A stretch of 64,000 bases of DNA from Paenibacillus roseus (GCF_016424485.1 NZ_JAELUP010000012.1:1-64000); one strand, 5' to 3'. Shown: positions 25,701-33,975, numbered from the stretch's first letter. Notes: generated by a model not told the origin, from the letters alone. Made by a program: numbers and translations.

Positions 25701-27891
25701 TGACGGACTGAGCGAAGGCTTCAGCTCTAAATACCCCCGGAGCGGCTGGAAATATGCCGTGAACGGCTCGTATCCCAATATTAGCGCAGCAGCTTACAAG
25801 CTGCGTGCCAATGACTCTGTAGCCTGGTGTTATACACTAAATGGGGAAGACTGTGATTCGACGACTTCCGTTGATGACACGCCATCGTCTTCCGGGGGCG
25901 GGAACCAGGGTTCGGGCAGCGGCGGCAATAGCGAGCCGAAGACGGTAAACGAAGGTTTCGCCCTGCTGTCCCTTCCGGCGAATAATGAGCTGCCCCTTGA
26001 TCGGGTGGGCCAGACCACTGTGGTTCTGAACGCGAAGGAGCGTATGAGCGCTTCCGTAGCAGAGCAGCTTCGCAAAACGCTGGAGAGCAATCAGGTCAAG
26101 ATGGAGAAGGAATTTACTTCGGGTTCCGAAGCAACATTGTCGGACAGTAAGGATGAAGTGAAACTGACGGTTCCTGCCGGGGCAGTGGCGGAGAAACTGA
26201 CGATCAAGGTCGAGGAGCTGCAAGCGGAAGGAACGGAGCTGGTGTCGGGCATTTACCGTTTTACACCGGCAGGCACGAAGTTTCGGTCTCCGGTAACGAT
26301 TCAGGTGAAGGTTCCGGTTCTGACGAATCAGCCGGACCAGCTTGTGCTGGCATGGCTTAATGAAGCAACGGGCCAATGGATTCCGGTTCCGGCCGTTATT
26401 GATGCCAAGACGGGCACTTTGACCGGGAAGACGGATCATTTTACAAAATATGCTGTTATTGACCGGAGCAAGGTCCCGGGCGGAATTGCTGGCAAAGTTG
26501 ATGTATCGAAGGAGATTGACGCAGCAGTAAAACAGGTGTTGGGAAAAGAACAGCTTTCGGATTGGGAAGTCTTGGCACTCGCCCGTGCAGGCAAGAGCGT
26601 TCCGGCAGGCTATTTGCAGGATGTTGTCAAGCAAGTGCAGGATGAAGCGGGCACGTTTACCAAAGTGACCGATGCAGAGCGTATCGCGCTAGCTGTGAAG
26701 GCTGCCGGGGGCGATCCAACCCGTCTGGGCGGATACAATCTTATTGCCTCCATTTACAATCATGACAGAATGACCAATCAGGGTGCCAATGGCCCTGCGT
26801 TTGCACTTATTGCCTTGGACAGCGGTCGTTATGAAGTTCCTGCGACTGCCAAATGGAACCGTGACAAGCTGATCGATTGGCTGCTCGGAGTTCAAAATGC
26901 AGACGGCGGCTTCCCGCTTGCGGGCGGCAGCGATTCGGACGTCGATATTACGGCGATGGTTCTGGCGTCATTTGCGCCATATCAGGATCGGGTTAATGTG
27001 AAAGCTGCGACAGATAAGGCGTTGAGATGGCTGTCTGCCGCGCAGCATAACAACGGTGAATTCGCGGCGTTTGGGGATGAGAACAGTGAAAGTGCGTCCC
27101 AGGTAATCATAGCATTGGCGGCTCTCGGCATTAATCCGAAGGATGCGCGCTTCACAAAATCCGGCCGGGATGTACTGAGCAATCTGCTTGCATACCGCAA
27201 TGCGGATGGAGGTTTTGCCCATGTGAAGGGTGAAAAATCCAATGGAATGGCTACAGAACAAGCGCTGCTCGCGCTAGTCGCCTATAAGCGCTATGCGGAG
27301 GGTGCTGCGCCGCTATACGCCCTCATTCCGGCTGCTGAGGAACCAACAGCCCGATTTGTAGATGATGCTGCGATCTCAGACTGGGCAGCGGCTTCCGTAT
27401 ATGAAGCGCTGGAGAAAGGGATTATGAACGGCGTCAGTGCCAAGGAGCTGAGATTTGCGCCTAGGCAGGCGATGACCAGAGCGGAGTTTGCAGCCCTGCT
27501 GATCAAGCTGACCGGACAGACAGCGGACAACAATGCCAAGCAGGTATTCAGCGATGTTCTCCCTGGAAGCTGGTATTACGGTTCTGTCATGAAAGCAAGA
27601 GAGCTTGGCTACCTGCAAGGTGTGACGCCTCGCGAATTCAAGCCTGACCAGGCGGTCAGCCGCCAGGAGATGGCCATTATGATTGCCAGAGCATTCGATT
27701 TGCAGGCAGGCGCCCAGCCTGTTGTGTTCAAGGACAGCGCAGAGTTGTACAAGAATGCAGCCGTGCAGGTTCAGGCTGTCTATGAGCAAGGCATCATGAC
27801 CGGCTACAACGGCCGCTTTGAGCCGCGTGCTGCAGTCACTCGCGAGATGGCGGCTGTAGTAGCGGTCAAACTATCCCGTCTGGCAAGCTAG
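22711..27891 (+). CDS. SLH-anchored protein with terpene-cyclase-like barrels and four DUF4430 domains
   Basis: A 1,726-residue surface protein. In order: signal peptide (~1-36), an alpha/alpha-barrel of the prenyltransferase/squalene-cyclase type with repeated ADGSF and QxSDGSF motifs (~45-305), four DUF4430 domains (~313-410, 523-619, 729-829, 944-1050) separated by Ig-like beta modules (AGVxIQIG...SY-x-TITGY), a Gly/Ser linker, a ZU5-like domain (~1137-1247), a second barrel (~1264-1540) and three SLH domains (~1549-1726) for cell-wall anchoring. A helical barrel next to a DUF4430-type beta domain is the architecture of animal transcobalamin and intrinsic factor, so binding of a cobalamin-like ligand is possible. 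No B12 riboswitch is seen upstream. I chose the ATG at 22711, 12 nt from AGGAAGGG. Confidence 0.85.
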   Translation: MKLRLKWRASAALMMAWLYIFSTLTAPVAEMDRAFAAGGDAVNPDVAGAIGKVSSYLLAQSKIYDWQAIGLTRAGKQVPASYKTALRQDIAELYKPNAPKAPVTDYARLALAASAVIGNATDASGYNLIESIYNSDIRELNAAVFALIAYDSKSYTVPEDAKASRANLLKLITDKQLADGSFGLGIDMTAMALTGIATYKDQPEIKTAADKIVAWLKSSGRGVDAESIAQTIIGLTSYGVDPTSADFTSNGVNLVQQLLEYQNSDGSFSHLIGQAANGLATEQALQALVAYDLFTKNEGPLYRFPDQGTPVAPNVSLTVEGPQGPVTSGEAKGFNALAALKSLLQEKSIAYTVKQSSGGSYEISIDKISEGLMGGDDGWMFAVQRESQLLFPDGSMADFVPESNDRIIVYYGDYSATRIVSSVTTDPVEPQDEQPFTLTVLATGRVWDAAANQAIIEEKPAAGVKIQIGDISLTTGTDGKAKLEEGLPAGSYDITITGYRESAVPSIVRSTSKLKVAGQVMTTSHYRIEGIAGEIISGEATGKNVYQAVENLLNANRIYFEYEQYSFGKLITSINNESSNSNIGYWNFAVHRDGHWIYPDVGMEGFQPLVDDKIVVYLSGTETQLVNSATVLPAVPKSGQPFKVLVQSITWIWDNDKNANVPVTGLAAGAEVQIGNYRAVTDAEGIAQFAGIEAAGSYELTVTGYNGDKAPLFVRHVSTMKVTGLPKTTNTYRVEGPKGAILAPKITTAYSALEGLLAALQAENIRPHVKHSIYGSYIDSISGIDAGSYGVFSGWNYAIRRGGEWIYPPVGIGEFSLHNQDEVVVYFGDFTTQLPGSIIVSPAQPQGGATFNVAVTKLQWDWNASEFISSKASGVLVEAGGKSATTNGNGIATFAGGLPSGSYTMTISQYTDQSPGIVRMEKSLTVVSYSPGGGGEVTETVSLSVTGHSKKGTIIGTTSTRLEQDDTAYSVLKRILDEHGISHAKRGSGDSLYVSGIDGLSEGFSSKYPRSGWKYAVNGSYPNISAAAYKLRANDSVAWCYTLNGEDCDSTTSVDDTPSSSGGGNQGSGSGGNSEPKTVNEGFALLSLPANNELPLDRVGQTTVVLNAKERMSASVAEQLRKTLESNQVKMEKEFTSGSEATLSDSKDEVKLTVPAGAVAEKLTIKVEELQAEGTELVSGIYRFTPAGTKFRSPVTIQVKVPVLTNQPDQLVLAWLNEATGQWIPVPAVIDAKTGTLTGKTDHFTKYAVIDRSKVPGGIAGKVDVSKEIDAAVKQVLGKEQLSDWEVLALARAGKSVPAGYLQDVVKQVQDEAGTFTKVTDAERIALAVKAAGGDPTRLGGYNLIASIYNHDRMTNQGANGPAFALIALDSGRYEVPATAKWNRDKLIDWLLGVQNADGGFPLAGGSDSDVDITAMVLASFAPYQDRVNVKAATDKALRWLSAAQHNNGEFAAFGDENSESASQVIIALAALGINPKDARFTKSGRDVLSNLLAYRNADGGFAHVKGEKSNGMATEQALLALVAYKRYAEGAAPLYALIPAAEEPTARFVDDAAISDWAAASVYEALEKGIMNGVSAKELRFAPRQAMTRAEFAALLIKLTGQTADNNAKQVFSDVLPGSWYYGSVMKARELGYLQGVTPREFKPDQAVSRQEMAIMIARAFDLQAGAQPVVFKDSAELYKNAAVQVQAVYEQGIMTGYNGRFEPRAAVTREMAAVVAVKLSRLAS

Positions 27892-27937
27892 CGGACCAGG
27901 GTAGAATAAACGGATTGCCGCAAGCGCGGAATAAAAG

Positions 27938-27988
27938 AAGGGTTAGTCCATCACCAGCCTCAGGCTGCATGTGGACTAACCCTTTTAA
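27938..27988 (+). terminator. Terminator after SLH protein
   Basis: AAGGGTTAGTCCA (27938-27950) pairs perfectly with 27972-27984, and a further CAGCCTCAGGCTG hairpin fills the loop. A short T-rich tail follows. Confidence 0.85.
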
Positions 27989-28024
27989 CATTTTGGACGA
28001 GAGCGAGTTGTTAAGAATGGTGTG

Positions 28025-28052
28025 AAAGGACGGCAAAGCCGTTTACGCTTGT
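28025..28052 (+). repeat. Short dispersed repeat, copy C
   Basis: 28 nt identical to part of copy B (15394-15421). As with the other copies it lies on the plus strand downstream of a terminator (about 40 nt). A possible extended -10 (TGG-TATAGT, around 28072-28080) follows, but no plus-strand gene is served by it. Confidence 0.7.
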
Positions 28053-28141
28053 CGAATAGGCATTGCGTTTGTGGTATAGTGGTTAAATAAAGCTGAATGC
28101 CGGAAATCCGGGATGGTCAGGCGAAGTCCGCTGCTTCGAAA

Positions 28142-28444
28142 TCAGGATTTGCGTTTGCCGATTTCTTCTGTGACGATGAATGCCAGATCTTCATTGCCAA
28201 ACAGCGAGAGCACGCCAAGCAGGGTGTCATCCGGCACAGGACCGGCCTCTTCCTTCGGTACGGTCAGCTTGAGCGATTGCCTGAGAGCGGGATTGGCCTC
28301 CTGATTCGGATAGGCTCTTAAGTAGAGCTCTTGCGGATCAAGATCGTGATTGACGCACCATTGCGCAAATACGAGAATCATCATCTGCTCGTCCTGCTGA
28401 AAGCTTTGGATGACTTGTTCTTCTACAGATTTGTTGTGAGACAT
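28142..28444 (-). CDS. Hypothetical protein, 100 aa
   Basis: A small acidic soluble protein of unknown function, mostly helical by composition, ending in a basic GKRKS tail. The ATG at 28444 has AAAGGAG 8 nt upstream, which strongly supports the start and the gene. It diverges from the thioredoxin-like gene with a 70-nt gap. I do not recognise any domain. Confidence 0.75.
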   Translation of the reverse strand: MSHNKSVEEQVIQSFQQDEQMMILVFAQWCVNHDLDPQELYLRAYPNQEANPALRQSLKLTVPKEEAGPVPDDTLLGVLSLFGNEDLAFIVTEEIGKRKS

Positions 28445-28514
28445 GGTGATGCTCCTTTTGTGTTGGTATCTGATCTGCCCAAACGCATCTATTGGAGATA
28501 ATGGAAAGGAACGA

Positions 28515-28856
28515 ATGGCTTTGCCCATACAAGAAATAACGGAGCAGCAGCTTCTTGCTCATATGAGTGCAATTCCAGATACGGAAGCAGTGCTCCTATA
28601 TACCCCGTTCTGTGGAACATGCAAGCTGGCAGAGCGGATGGCGGGTATCGTACAGGAGACTACGGCAGCTCTGCCGATGTATAAGCTGAATATCAATTAT
28701 GCCCCGGTGCTGCGGGAACAGTGGCAGATTGCCAGCGTTCCGTGTCTCGCAATATTGGATAAGGATGGGCTCAAGCTTAAAGAATACGCTTTGCGCTCGG
28801 TTGATCACATATACCGATTGCTAAAGAAGCCAGTGGAAGAAAAGGGTCTTTCTTAA
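28515..28856 (+). CDS. Thioredoxin-family protein
   Basis: A 113-residue thioredoxin-fold protein. The active-site segment TPFCGTCKLAERM (~res 33-45) has a CGTC pair in place of the classic CGPC, and IASVPCLAIL (~res 76-85) has the cis-proline of the fold. It is probably a cytoplasmic disulfide reductase of narrow role. The ATG at 28515 follows GGAAAGGA. Its stop overlaps the convergent zinc-finger gene by 4 bases. Confidence 0.88.
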   Translation: MALPIQEITEQQLLAHMSAIPDTEAVLLYTPFCGTCKLAERMAGIVQETTAALPMYKLNINYAPVLREQWQIASVPCLAILDKDGLKLKEYALRSVDHIYRLLKKPVEEKGLS

Positions 28857-29194
28857 TCGAATAAATCACCGATAATATCCATGACGCTTTTTTTCTTTTT
28901 ATACGGCTTTCTGTATTTCCCATTGTAGTCGCCTTTGTAGGCAGACCCCTGATTATAAGGTGTCTGACGGTAACCCTCGGGGCGGTATTCTTCATGGTTG
29001 GGAAGCTGCTGCCTGATTTCCTGTTCCTCATGCCATTTGTTGAACGGTTCGCGGACCTCGCGCACGCCCTGCATGAGCTTTTCCAACTCGCCGCGGTCAA
29101 GCCATACACCTTTGCAAGCCGGACAAATATCGATCAGAATGCCGTCTTTTTCAACTTCACGCATTTTCACATTGTCACATACGGGGCAATTCAT
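28853..29194 (-). CDS. zf-TFIIB-type zinc-ribbon protein
   Basis: A 113-residue protein with an N-terminal zinc ribbon: CPVC (~res 3-6) and CPAC (~res 24-27), followed by KGVWLDRGELEKL, the typical zf-TFIIB pattern. The rest is charged and rich in Tyr, Gln and Lys, ending KKKKSVMDIIGDLFD. The function of the family in bacteria is unknown. I chose the ATG at 29194 (MNCPVCDN), which matches relatives; an ATG at 29206 touches the GGGAGG site. Confidence 0.82.
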   Translation of the reverse strand: MNCPVCDNVKMREVEKDGILIDICPACKGVWLDRGELEKLMQGVREVREPFNKWHEEQEIRQQLPNHEEYRPEGYRQTPYNQGSAYKGDYNGKYRKPYKKKKSVMDIIGDLFD

Positions 29195-29314
29195 ATGTAG
29201 GGTCATCCTCCCATGTGTATATAACTATAAATTCTGTTTCATTGGTTCAATTATATCACAACTATTTTACAAGAGTTAAACGAGGCCCGCAACAGTCAGC
29301 CAGAAGGCGAAGTC

Positions 29315-29343
29315 TTGACATTTGGCGCGGCTTTTACCACAAT
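29315..29343 (+). promoter_or_regulatory. zur promoter
   Basis: A perfect TTGACA (29315-29320), a 17-nt spacer and CACAAT (29338-29343), 37 nt before the ATG. No clear Zur box overlaps it. Confidence 0.65.
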
Positions 29344-29379
29344 AGGGATTAACAATAAACAAGTAAAGAGGGGGCAGCT

Positions 29380-29814
29380 ATGACGACAAGCGATAAAGTG
29401 GAAGACATGATTGCTGTCATGTCTCGAAGCGGCTGGAGAATTACGGATCAAAGGCGTACACTGGCAAAAATTTTTGCTGACAACGAAGGGTTTCTGTCTC
29501 CGAAGGACGTTTATGATCTGATGAAGGATAAGTATCCTGGAGTCAGTTTTGATACCGTATACCGCAATTTGCGCATGCTCAGTGAGATGGGGGCGCTGGA
29601 GCAGTTTTATTTTATGGAAGGCGGATTGAAATTCAAGGGAAGTTGTTTCAAGCACCATCACCATCATCTAATTTGTCTAGAGTGCGAGAAGACGATTACC
29701 TTTGATTACTGCCCGATGAAGCAGAGTATGGATTTGCCGGAGAGCTTCAAGATTATGAGTCATAGATTTGAGATTTATGGCATTTGCGGCGAATGCCAAC
29801 AGCAGGCGGAATAA
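29380..29814 (+). CDS. zur: Zinc uptake regulator Zur (Fur family)
   Basis: A 144-residue Fur-family metal-dependent repressor. The winged helix (~res 10-85) contains SFDTVYRNLRML, the usual recognition helix. The metal-binding part has HHHHHLICLECEK (~res 91-103) with a CxxC, and a second CGEC at the C-terminus for the structural zinc. The SHRFEIYG segment resembles B. subtilis Zur (HKFEIYG) more than Fur or PerR. It would repress zinc import genes when Zn2+ is replete. No targets are visible in the window. Confidence 0.82.
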   Translation: MTTSDKVEDMIAVMSRSGWRITDQRRTLAKIFADNEGFLSPKDVYDLMKDKYPGVSFDTVYRNLRMLSEMGALEQFYFMEGGLKFKGSCFKHHHHHLICLECEKTITFDYCPMKQSMDLPESFKIMSHRFEIYGICGECQQQAE

Positions 29815-29950
29815 TGGATAGATTTTAGGCAATGGAGATTTTGATGCAAGTCGGGTTTACGAGGGTGCCGTTCAGCTGGCAGGAGCTGGGCAGGCGCCTT
29901 TTTGCAAGTTTAAATCTGAATTTAATAGAAGAGACCTGTCGACTTTTAAG

Positions 29951-29973
29951 GCCGGCACTTGGAGAGTGCCGGC
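29951..29973. terminator. Hairpin between zur and yisL
   Basis: GCCGGCACT (29951-29959) pairs perfectly with 29965-29973 between convergent genes. T-runs are weak on both sides. The rest of the gap (29815-30018) shows nothing I can name. Confidence 0.5.
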
Positions 29974-30018
29974 CCTTGGTCAGGTTGAGACTGCTATGTT
30001 AGTGACAATCGCGTTTGT

Positions 30019-30384
30019 TTAGAATGAAATAACTCCAAAGCCCATCAGCACGACAATGGCTACGAAAATAACGAGCAAAATCCAGAATGTGCCGGTCTTC
30101 TCTCTTCTTTGGGTACGGCCAAGAATCATCTCCATCAGTCCGATCAGAATTACGGCGAGGATACCCTTAAGTACGTACACTAATGGGAAGCTGAAGCCGA
30201 TCAGCATGCCGACTCCGGAGACGAGCATGATAATGTAGAACAGCCTAAGCACCATCCCGACAATCTTGGCTCCTTTTGCTTTGCCGCCCTTGGCCAAGAG
30301 GAACGCGACCACGAACAGAATGAGCAAAAATGCCCATGAGCCTGAATGGGACTCATAGAAAATGTTAGTCAGCTTTTCAGACAT
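30019..30384 (-). CDS. yisL: YisL-family membrane protein (DUF1516)
   Basis: A 121-residue protein with four membrane helices that matches B. subtilis YisL in length and in the segments KGAKIVGMVLRLFYI and GLMEMIL. The function is unknown. The ATG at 30384 has AAGGGG upstream. It is probably monocistronic. Confidence 0.85.
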   Translation of the reverse strand: MSEKLTNIFYESHSGSWAFLLILFVVAFLLAKGGKAKGAKIVGMVLRLFYIIMLVSGVGMLIGFSFPLVYVLKGILAVILIGLMEMILGRTQRREKTGTFWILLVIFVAIVVLMGFGVISF

Positions 30385-30422
30385 CGTTAAACCCCTTTCA
30401 TAAATATGTATGCTCTGTTATG

Positions 30423-30635
30423 GCTTAAAACCAAAATTAGTGGTTGACATCGAGGAGAGAGCAGCGGAGGGGCAGAGGAATTCTGGAGAAACGAACGTGG
30501 TCGCCTTTAAAGCCCGATTCGGCCTGCAAACCTCCATGAAATCAAGGAGTCGGGCTTTAACAGCGATCGGAAGAATCCTCTGCCACGCAGCGCCCCCTCC
30601 CCCTGGAGTTCAACCACTAATTTTTAGGTTTAGCC
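30423..30635 (-). repeat. Dispersed structured element, copy 1
   Basis: About 213 nt, bounded by near-perfect terminal inverted repeats (AACCAAAATTAGTGGTTGA at the left with its counterpart at 30610-30630). The minus strand aligns along its full length with the plus strand of 61831-62041. It has nested stems: the ends, GCAGAGGAATTCT with AGAATCCTCTGC (30472-30484 and 30572-30583), and AAAGCCCGATTC with GAGTCGGGCTTT (30509-30558). The strand given is the orientation relative to copy 2. It is a MITE-like element or a structured RNA gene. The rest of the gap (30636-30806) holds nothing I can name. Confidence 0.8.
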
Positions 30636-30806
30636 TCTCTATTATACTTTTATTTTTATTCAATCGCACAATAAAGCAGCTTAATTTGTTATTTTGTCAT
30701 AATAAAGGGGAAGAGAAACGTACGACGCCAGATTGTTGCTTAGTGACTATGCTTTACTAACAGACAGAGAGCTTGACCGATTAGGCAGGGGAGGATCGCT
30801 TTTGTA

Positions 30807-31991
30807 TTAATCCACCCATACTTTGGTATTGGAAAAGAAACTTTTTGTCGCGGTGTAGGCTGCGCCTAAGGCGATTGAATCGGTGGCCGGGCTGGCAAAG
30901 CTGATTCGCAACTGCCGCCGGATGAAAGGGAATGTACTTTGCTCGACAATGCGCATGATCGGATTTTTAATCCATTTTTCCGCTACAGCAAGTCGATTCC
31001 CGATTACGATAAGTTCCGGATTGAACATGTTGATAATGTTGGATATCCCAATGCCGATATACTCGCCAATTTGATTAAATAAATGAATGACTCTAGCCGA
31101 TCCCGAATCTGCCATGGCAACTAGCGTATTGATATCAAGGGTTTGGTCCCCGGACTCGTCGACGAGGAACTGCCGTGCTTGCTCGATCAGGGCGTTTTCG
31201 GAAGCGTACAGTTCCCAGCATCCTTTGCTGCCGCATTTGCACTTTTTACCGTTGGTTTCAATGACAAAATGCCCCATTTCACCCGAAAAGCCGGAAGCCC
31301 CGCGGTAAATTTCCCCGTTCAGCAATATCCCGGTTCCGATCCCGATCCCGACGCTGACAAAGATCAGGTTCGCATCTTCTTTGCCAAAACCAAACTCCTT
31401 CTCCCCGATCGCTCCGGCATTCGCTTCGTTCTCAATGGTGACAGGGATTTGGAAGGCATCCGTCAAAATACGATGAAGATCGACATTTTCCCAGCCCAGA
31501 TTCGGGGCAAGCAATATAGTTCCTTTGTCATCAAGAACTCCGGGAACCCCGATCCCGATTCCGATAATGCCGTAGGTGGTCTTTGGCGCGCGTGCAATCA
31601 TCGCCTGGATCGCCTCAATTAGCATAGGGATTACTACATCCAGTGAAGTTTGTTCAAAATAGGTTGTTTTCTCATCTATAACCTCTCCCTGAAGATTGGT
31701 CAATATCACCAATATAAAATTAACCCCCAAATTTACGCCGATGGCATACCCCGCTTCTTGATTGAACAGAAGCATGACGGGCCGTCTGCCGCCGCTGGAT
31801 AAGCCATGACCGATTTCAAAAACCAAATCCTCCTCAATCAGTTCATTGATTAAAGAAGATACGGTCCCTTTATGAAGTCCAGTCAATTCAGAAATCTGGG
31901 ATCGGGACAACGGGGATTTTTTTTTAATCGTTTCAAGGACGATAGATTTATTGATTTTTTTGACAAGATGTTGATCGCCGGTGATATGCAT
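30807..31991 (-). CDS. ROK-family transcriptional repressor
   Basis: A 394-residue NagC/XylR-type ROK regulator. The N-terminal winged helix-turn-helix (~res 15-70; SRSQISELTGLHKGTVSSLI) is followed by an actin-like ROK domain with a sugar-binding core and the CKCGSKGCWE zinc motif (~res 246-255). Such proteins repress sugar genes and are released by the sugar. It is divergent from the RbsABC-type importer across a 473-nt AT-rich gap and is the probable local regulator of that operon. Start: GAGGT upstream of the ATG. Confidence 0.92.
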   Translation of the reverse strand: MHITGDQHLVKKINKSIVLETIKKKSPLSRSQISELTGLHKGTVSSLINELIEEDLVFEIGHGLSSGGRRPVMLLFNQEAGYAIGVNLGVNFILVILTNLQGEVIDEKTTYFEQTSLDVVIPMLIEAIQAMIARAPKTTYGIIGIGIGVPGVLDDKGTILLAPNLGWENVDLHRILTDAFQIPVTIENEANAGAIGEKEFGFGKEDANLIFVSVGIGIGTGILLNGEIYRGASGFSGEMGHFVIETNGKKCKCGSKGCWELYASENALIEQARQFLVDESGDQTLDINTLVAMADSGSARVIHLFNQIGEYIGIGISNIINMFNPELIVIGNRLAVAEKWIKNPIMRIVEQSTFPFIRRQLRISFASPATDSIALGAAYTATKSFFSNTKVWVD

Positions 31992-32204
31992 AGACTACCT
32001 CACTTTAAATATAAAGATTTGGATTATAAACTTTGTTGATCGATTGTATAAATGGGATAATGGACAACCAAGTAATTGTACTCAATTATAAAATCAAAAA
32101 TCAGAAATCCATTTTATATTATATTAACAGAATCAAAATAAAATAGAAAGAAATACGGATGGTATAGTAGGTATTTCGTTCGATTATTGGCATTTTTTAG
32201 TGAA

Positions 32205-32220
32205 CTATATGCGAATATAG
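32205..32220. promoter_or_regulatory. Candidate operator (inverted repeat)
   Basis: CTATAT-GCGA-ATATAG is a perfect 6-bp palindrome between the ROK gene and the importer operon, about 70 nt upstream of the operon's -35. It may be an operator, but the sequence is AT-rich, so chance is possible. Confidence 0.3.
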
Positions 32221-32290
32221 AATCAATATCATTTCAATCCAAGACTTTATACCTAATCGACATATATATTTTTTGAATTTAAAAAGCCAC

Positions 32291-32319
32291 TTGTCAGTTA
32301 AAAATCAATGTGCTATATT
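32291..32319 (+). promoter_or_regulatory. Promoter of the sugar importer operon
   Basis: TTGTCA (32291-32296), a 17-nt spacer and TATATT (32314-32319). It gives a leader of about 140 nt before the ABC ATPase gene. The remainder of the gap 31992-32464 is AT-rich with no gene. Confidence 0.65.
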
Positions 32320-32464
32320 TAATTCAAGCTAGTGAGATGAGGTAAAAATTACTACAAGATGTATCTGGAACTTCCTAAACTTTATTCATCCAATGTATTA
32401 AGTATTGAATGACTAGCAAAGTTGAAGGGAGTTTTCTTATGCTGTACAGAAGAGGAGATTGCTT

Positions 32465-33940
32465 ATGATATTGCAAATGAAAGCGGTTACCAAGAAGTTT
32501 TTTGGTGTTAAAGCTTTAGATCAGGTGAGCTTCAATCTTGCCAAAGGAGAGGTTCATGCCCTGCTAGGGGAAAATGGTGCAGGCAAATCCACCCTGATGA
32601 AGATCATAGCTGGAATTCACGAGCCGGACGAGGGGGAGATAATTTTAAGAGGTCAATCTGTCCGCATGTCGTCGCCCTCGGTTTCCCAGCAATATGGCAT
32701 CTCGATTATTCATCAAGAATTAAACCTCAATCCCTATATGACAGTAGCGGAGAATATTTTTATAGGACGGGAACCGCAGAGAATGGGATTTGTTGATTTT
32801 GGCAAAATGGAAAACGAGTCGTCGAAGCTGTTGGAGCAGCTGGGATTGGAGATTAGTCCTAAAGCTAAAGTGTCCACATTAAGCATCGGAGAACAGCAAA
32901 TTGTAGAAATATTGAAAGCGCTTTCTCTCAATGCTGAAATTTTGATTATGGACGAGCCGACAGCTGTGTTGACGGAACGTGAATCGGAAAAGCTGTTTGC
33001 TCTCATTCACAAGCTGAAAAGACAAGGCGTAGGCATCATATACATATCCCACCGATTGAACGAACTGAAGCTCTTCTGCGACCGGATGACAGTGCTGCGG
33101 GACGGAAAGCATGTAATTACTCGAAATTTTGACAACATCTCCGAGCGGGAGATTGCTAATTTGATGGTAGGTCGGGAACTGAAGGATCTGTTCCCCGACA
33201 AGCCGTCACAGTTCGGCAGTGAAATTTTGCGTGTGGAAAGCCTGAGCAGCGAACCGTTTTTTCGAGATATTAAATTTTCGTTGCAAAAAGGAGAAATTCT
33301 AGGTTTTGCCGGCCTCATCGGAGCTGGACGTACGGAACTGGCGAGCGCCATTTTCGGAGATAAACCGATTCATCGCGGCAAGGTGTATTACCAAGGTAAA
33401 GAAGTGAGCGTGAATTCGCCGATTCAAGCCGTGCGCCTGGGGTTCGGCTTTGCGACGGAGGATCGCAAGCAAACGGGACTGCTGCTGGATATGAGCATAG
33501 CTCACAATATGACCTTGCCGAGCTTGGGTAAAATCAATCGCTTCGGCTTTATCCGGCGCAAGACAGAGAAGAAAATTGTACACGAGAAGGTTGAGGAACT
33601 GGGGATCAAACTCAATCGGGTCGAACACCCCGTCAAGCATTTGAGCGGAGGCAATCAGCAGAAAGTCGTCCTGGCAAAATGGTTAGTAGCAGAAACGGAA
33701 TTGTTTTTCCTCGATGAACCGACAAGGGGCATTGACGTAGGCGCCAAAAGTGAAATTTATCATCTTATAGCCAAGCTTGCAGCGCAAGGAAAGGGGGTGA
33801 TTGTAATCTCTTCCGAATTGCCGGAGCTGCTGGGGATATGCAATCGGATTATCGTCCTTCATCAAGGGCGGGTAACGGGGGAACTTCATCATTCGGAAGC
33901 CAGCGAGCATGCAATCATGGCCTTGGCGGCAGGGGTGTAA
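32465..33940 (+). CDS. Sugar ABC importer, ATP-binding protein (RbsA-like)
   Basis: A 491-residue fused double ATPase of the ribose/xylose/galactose importer class. The first domain has Walker A GENGAGKST, signature LSIGEQQ and Walker B ILIMDEPTA. The second has the degenerate Walker A GLIGAGRTE usual for RbsA-type proteins, signature LSGGNQQK and FFLDEPTRGIDVG. It powers uptake with the permease and binding protein encoded next. The ATG at 32465 has GAGGAG 7 nt upstream. It is the first gene of the operon. Confidence 0.94.
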   Translation: MILQMKAVTKKFFGVKALDQVSFNLAKGEVHALLGENGAGKSTLMKIIAGIHEPDEGEIILRGQSVRMSSPSVSQQYGISIIHQELNLNPYMTVAENIFIGREPQRMGFVDFGKMENESSKLLEQLGLEISPKAKVSTLSIGEQQIVEILKALSLNAEILIMDEPTAVLTERESEKLFALIHKLKRQGVGIIYISHRLNELKLFCDRMTVLRDGKHVITRNFDNISEREIANLMVGRELKDLFPDKPSQFGSEILRVESLSSEPFFRDIKFSLQKGEILGFAGLIGAGRTELASAIFGDKPIHRGKVYYQGKEVSVNSPIQAVRLGFGFATEDRKQTGLLLDMSIAHNMTLPSLGKINRFGFIRRKTEKKIVHEKVEELGIKLNRVEHPVKHLSGGNQQKVVLAKWLVAETELFFLDEPTRGIDVGAKSEIYHLIAKLAAQGKGVIVISSELPELLGICNRIIVLHQGRVTGELHHSEASEHAIMALAAGV

Positions 33941-33975
33941 CAAACAAGTTTGAATGATAGAGAGGGGTAGGTCAG

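Noticed and set aside
24535..26634. Long minus-strand open frames inside the SLH protein gene
   Set aside because: They lie entirely opposite a clear coding sequence, have no ribosome sites and look like shadow frames.
29844..30002. Small open frame of ~52 codons between zur and yisL
   Set aside because: A GGAG precedes it, but the sequence crosses the hairpin at 29951-29973 and has no recognisable protein character.
30410..30760. Open frame of 116 codons across structured element copy 1
   Set aside because: It is not conserved in copy 2 and runs through palindromic DNA without a ribosome site.
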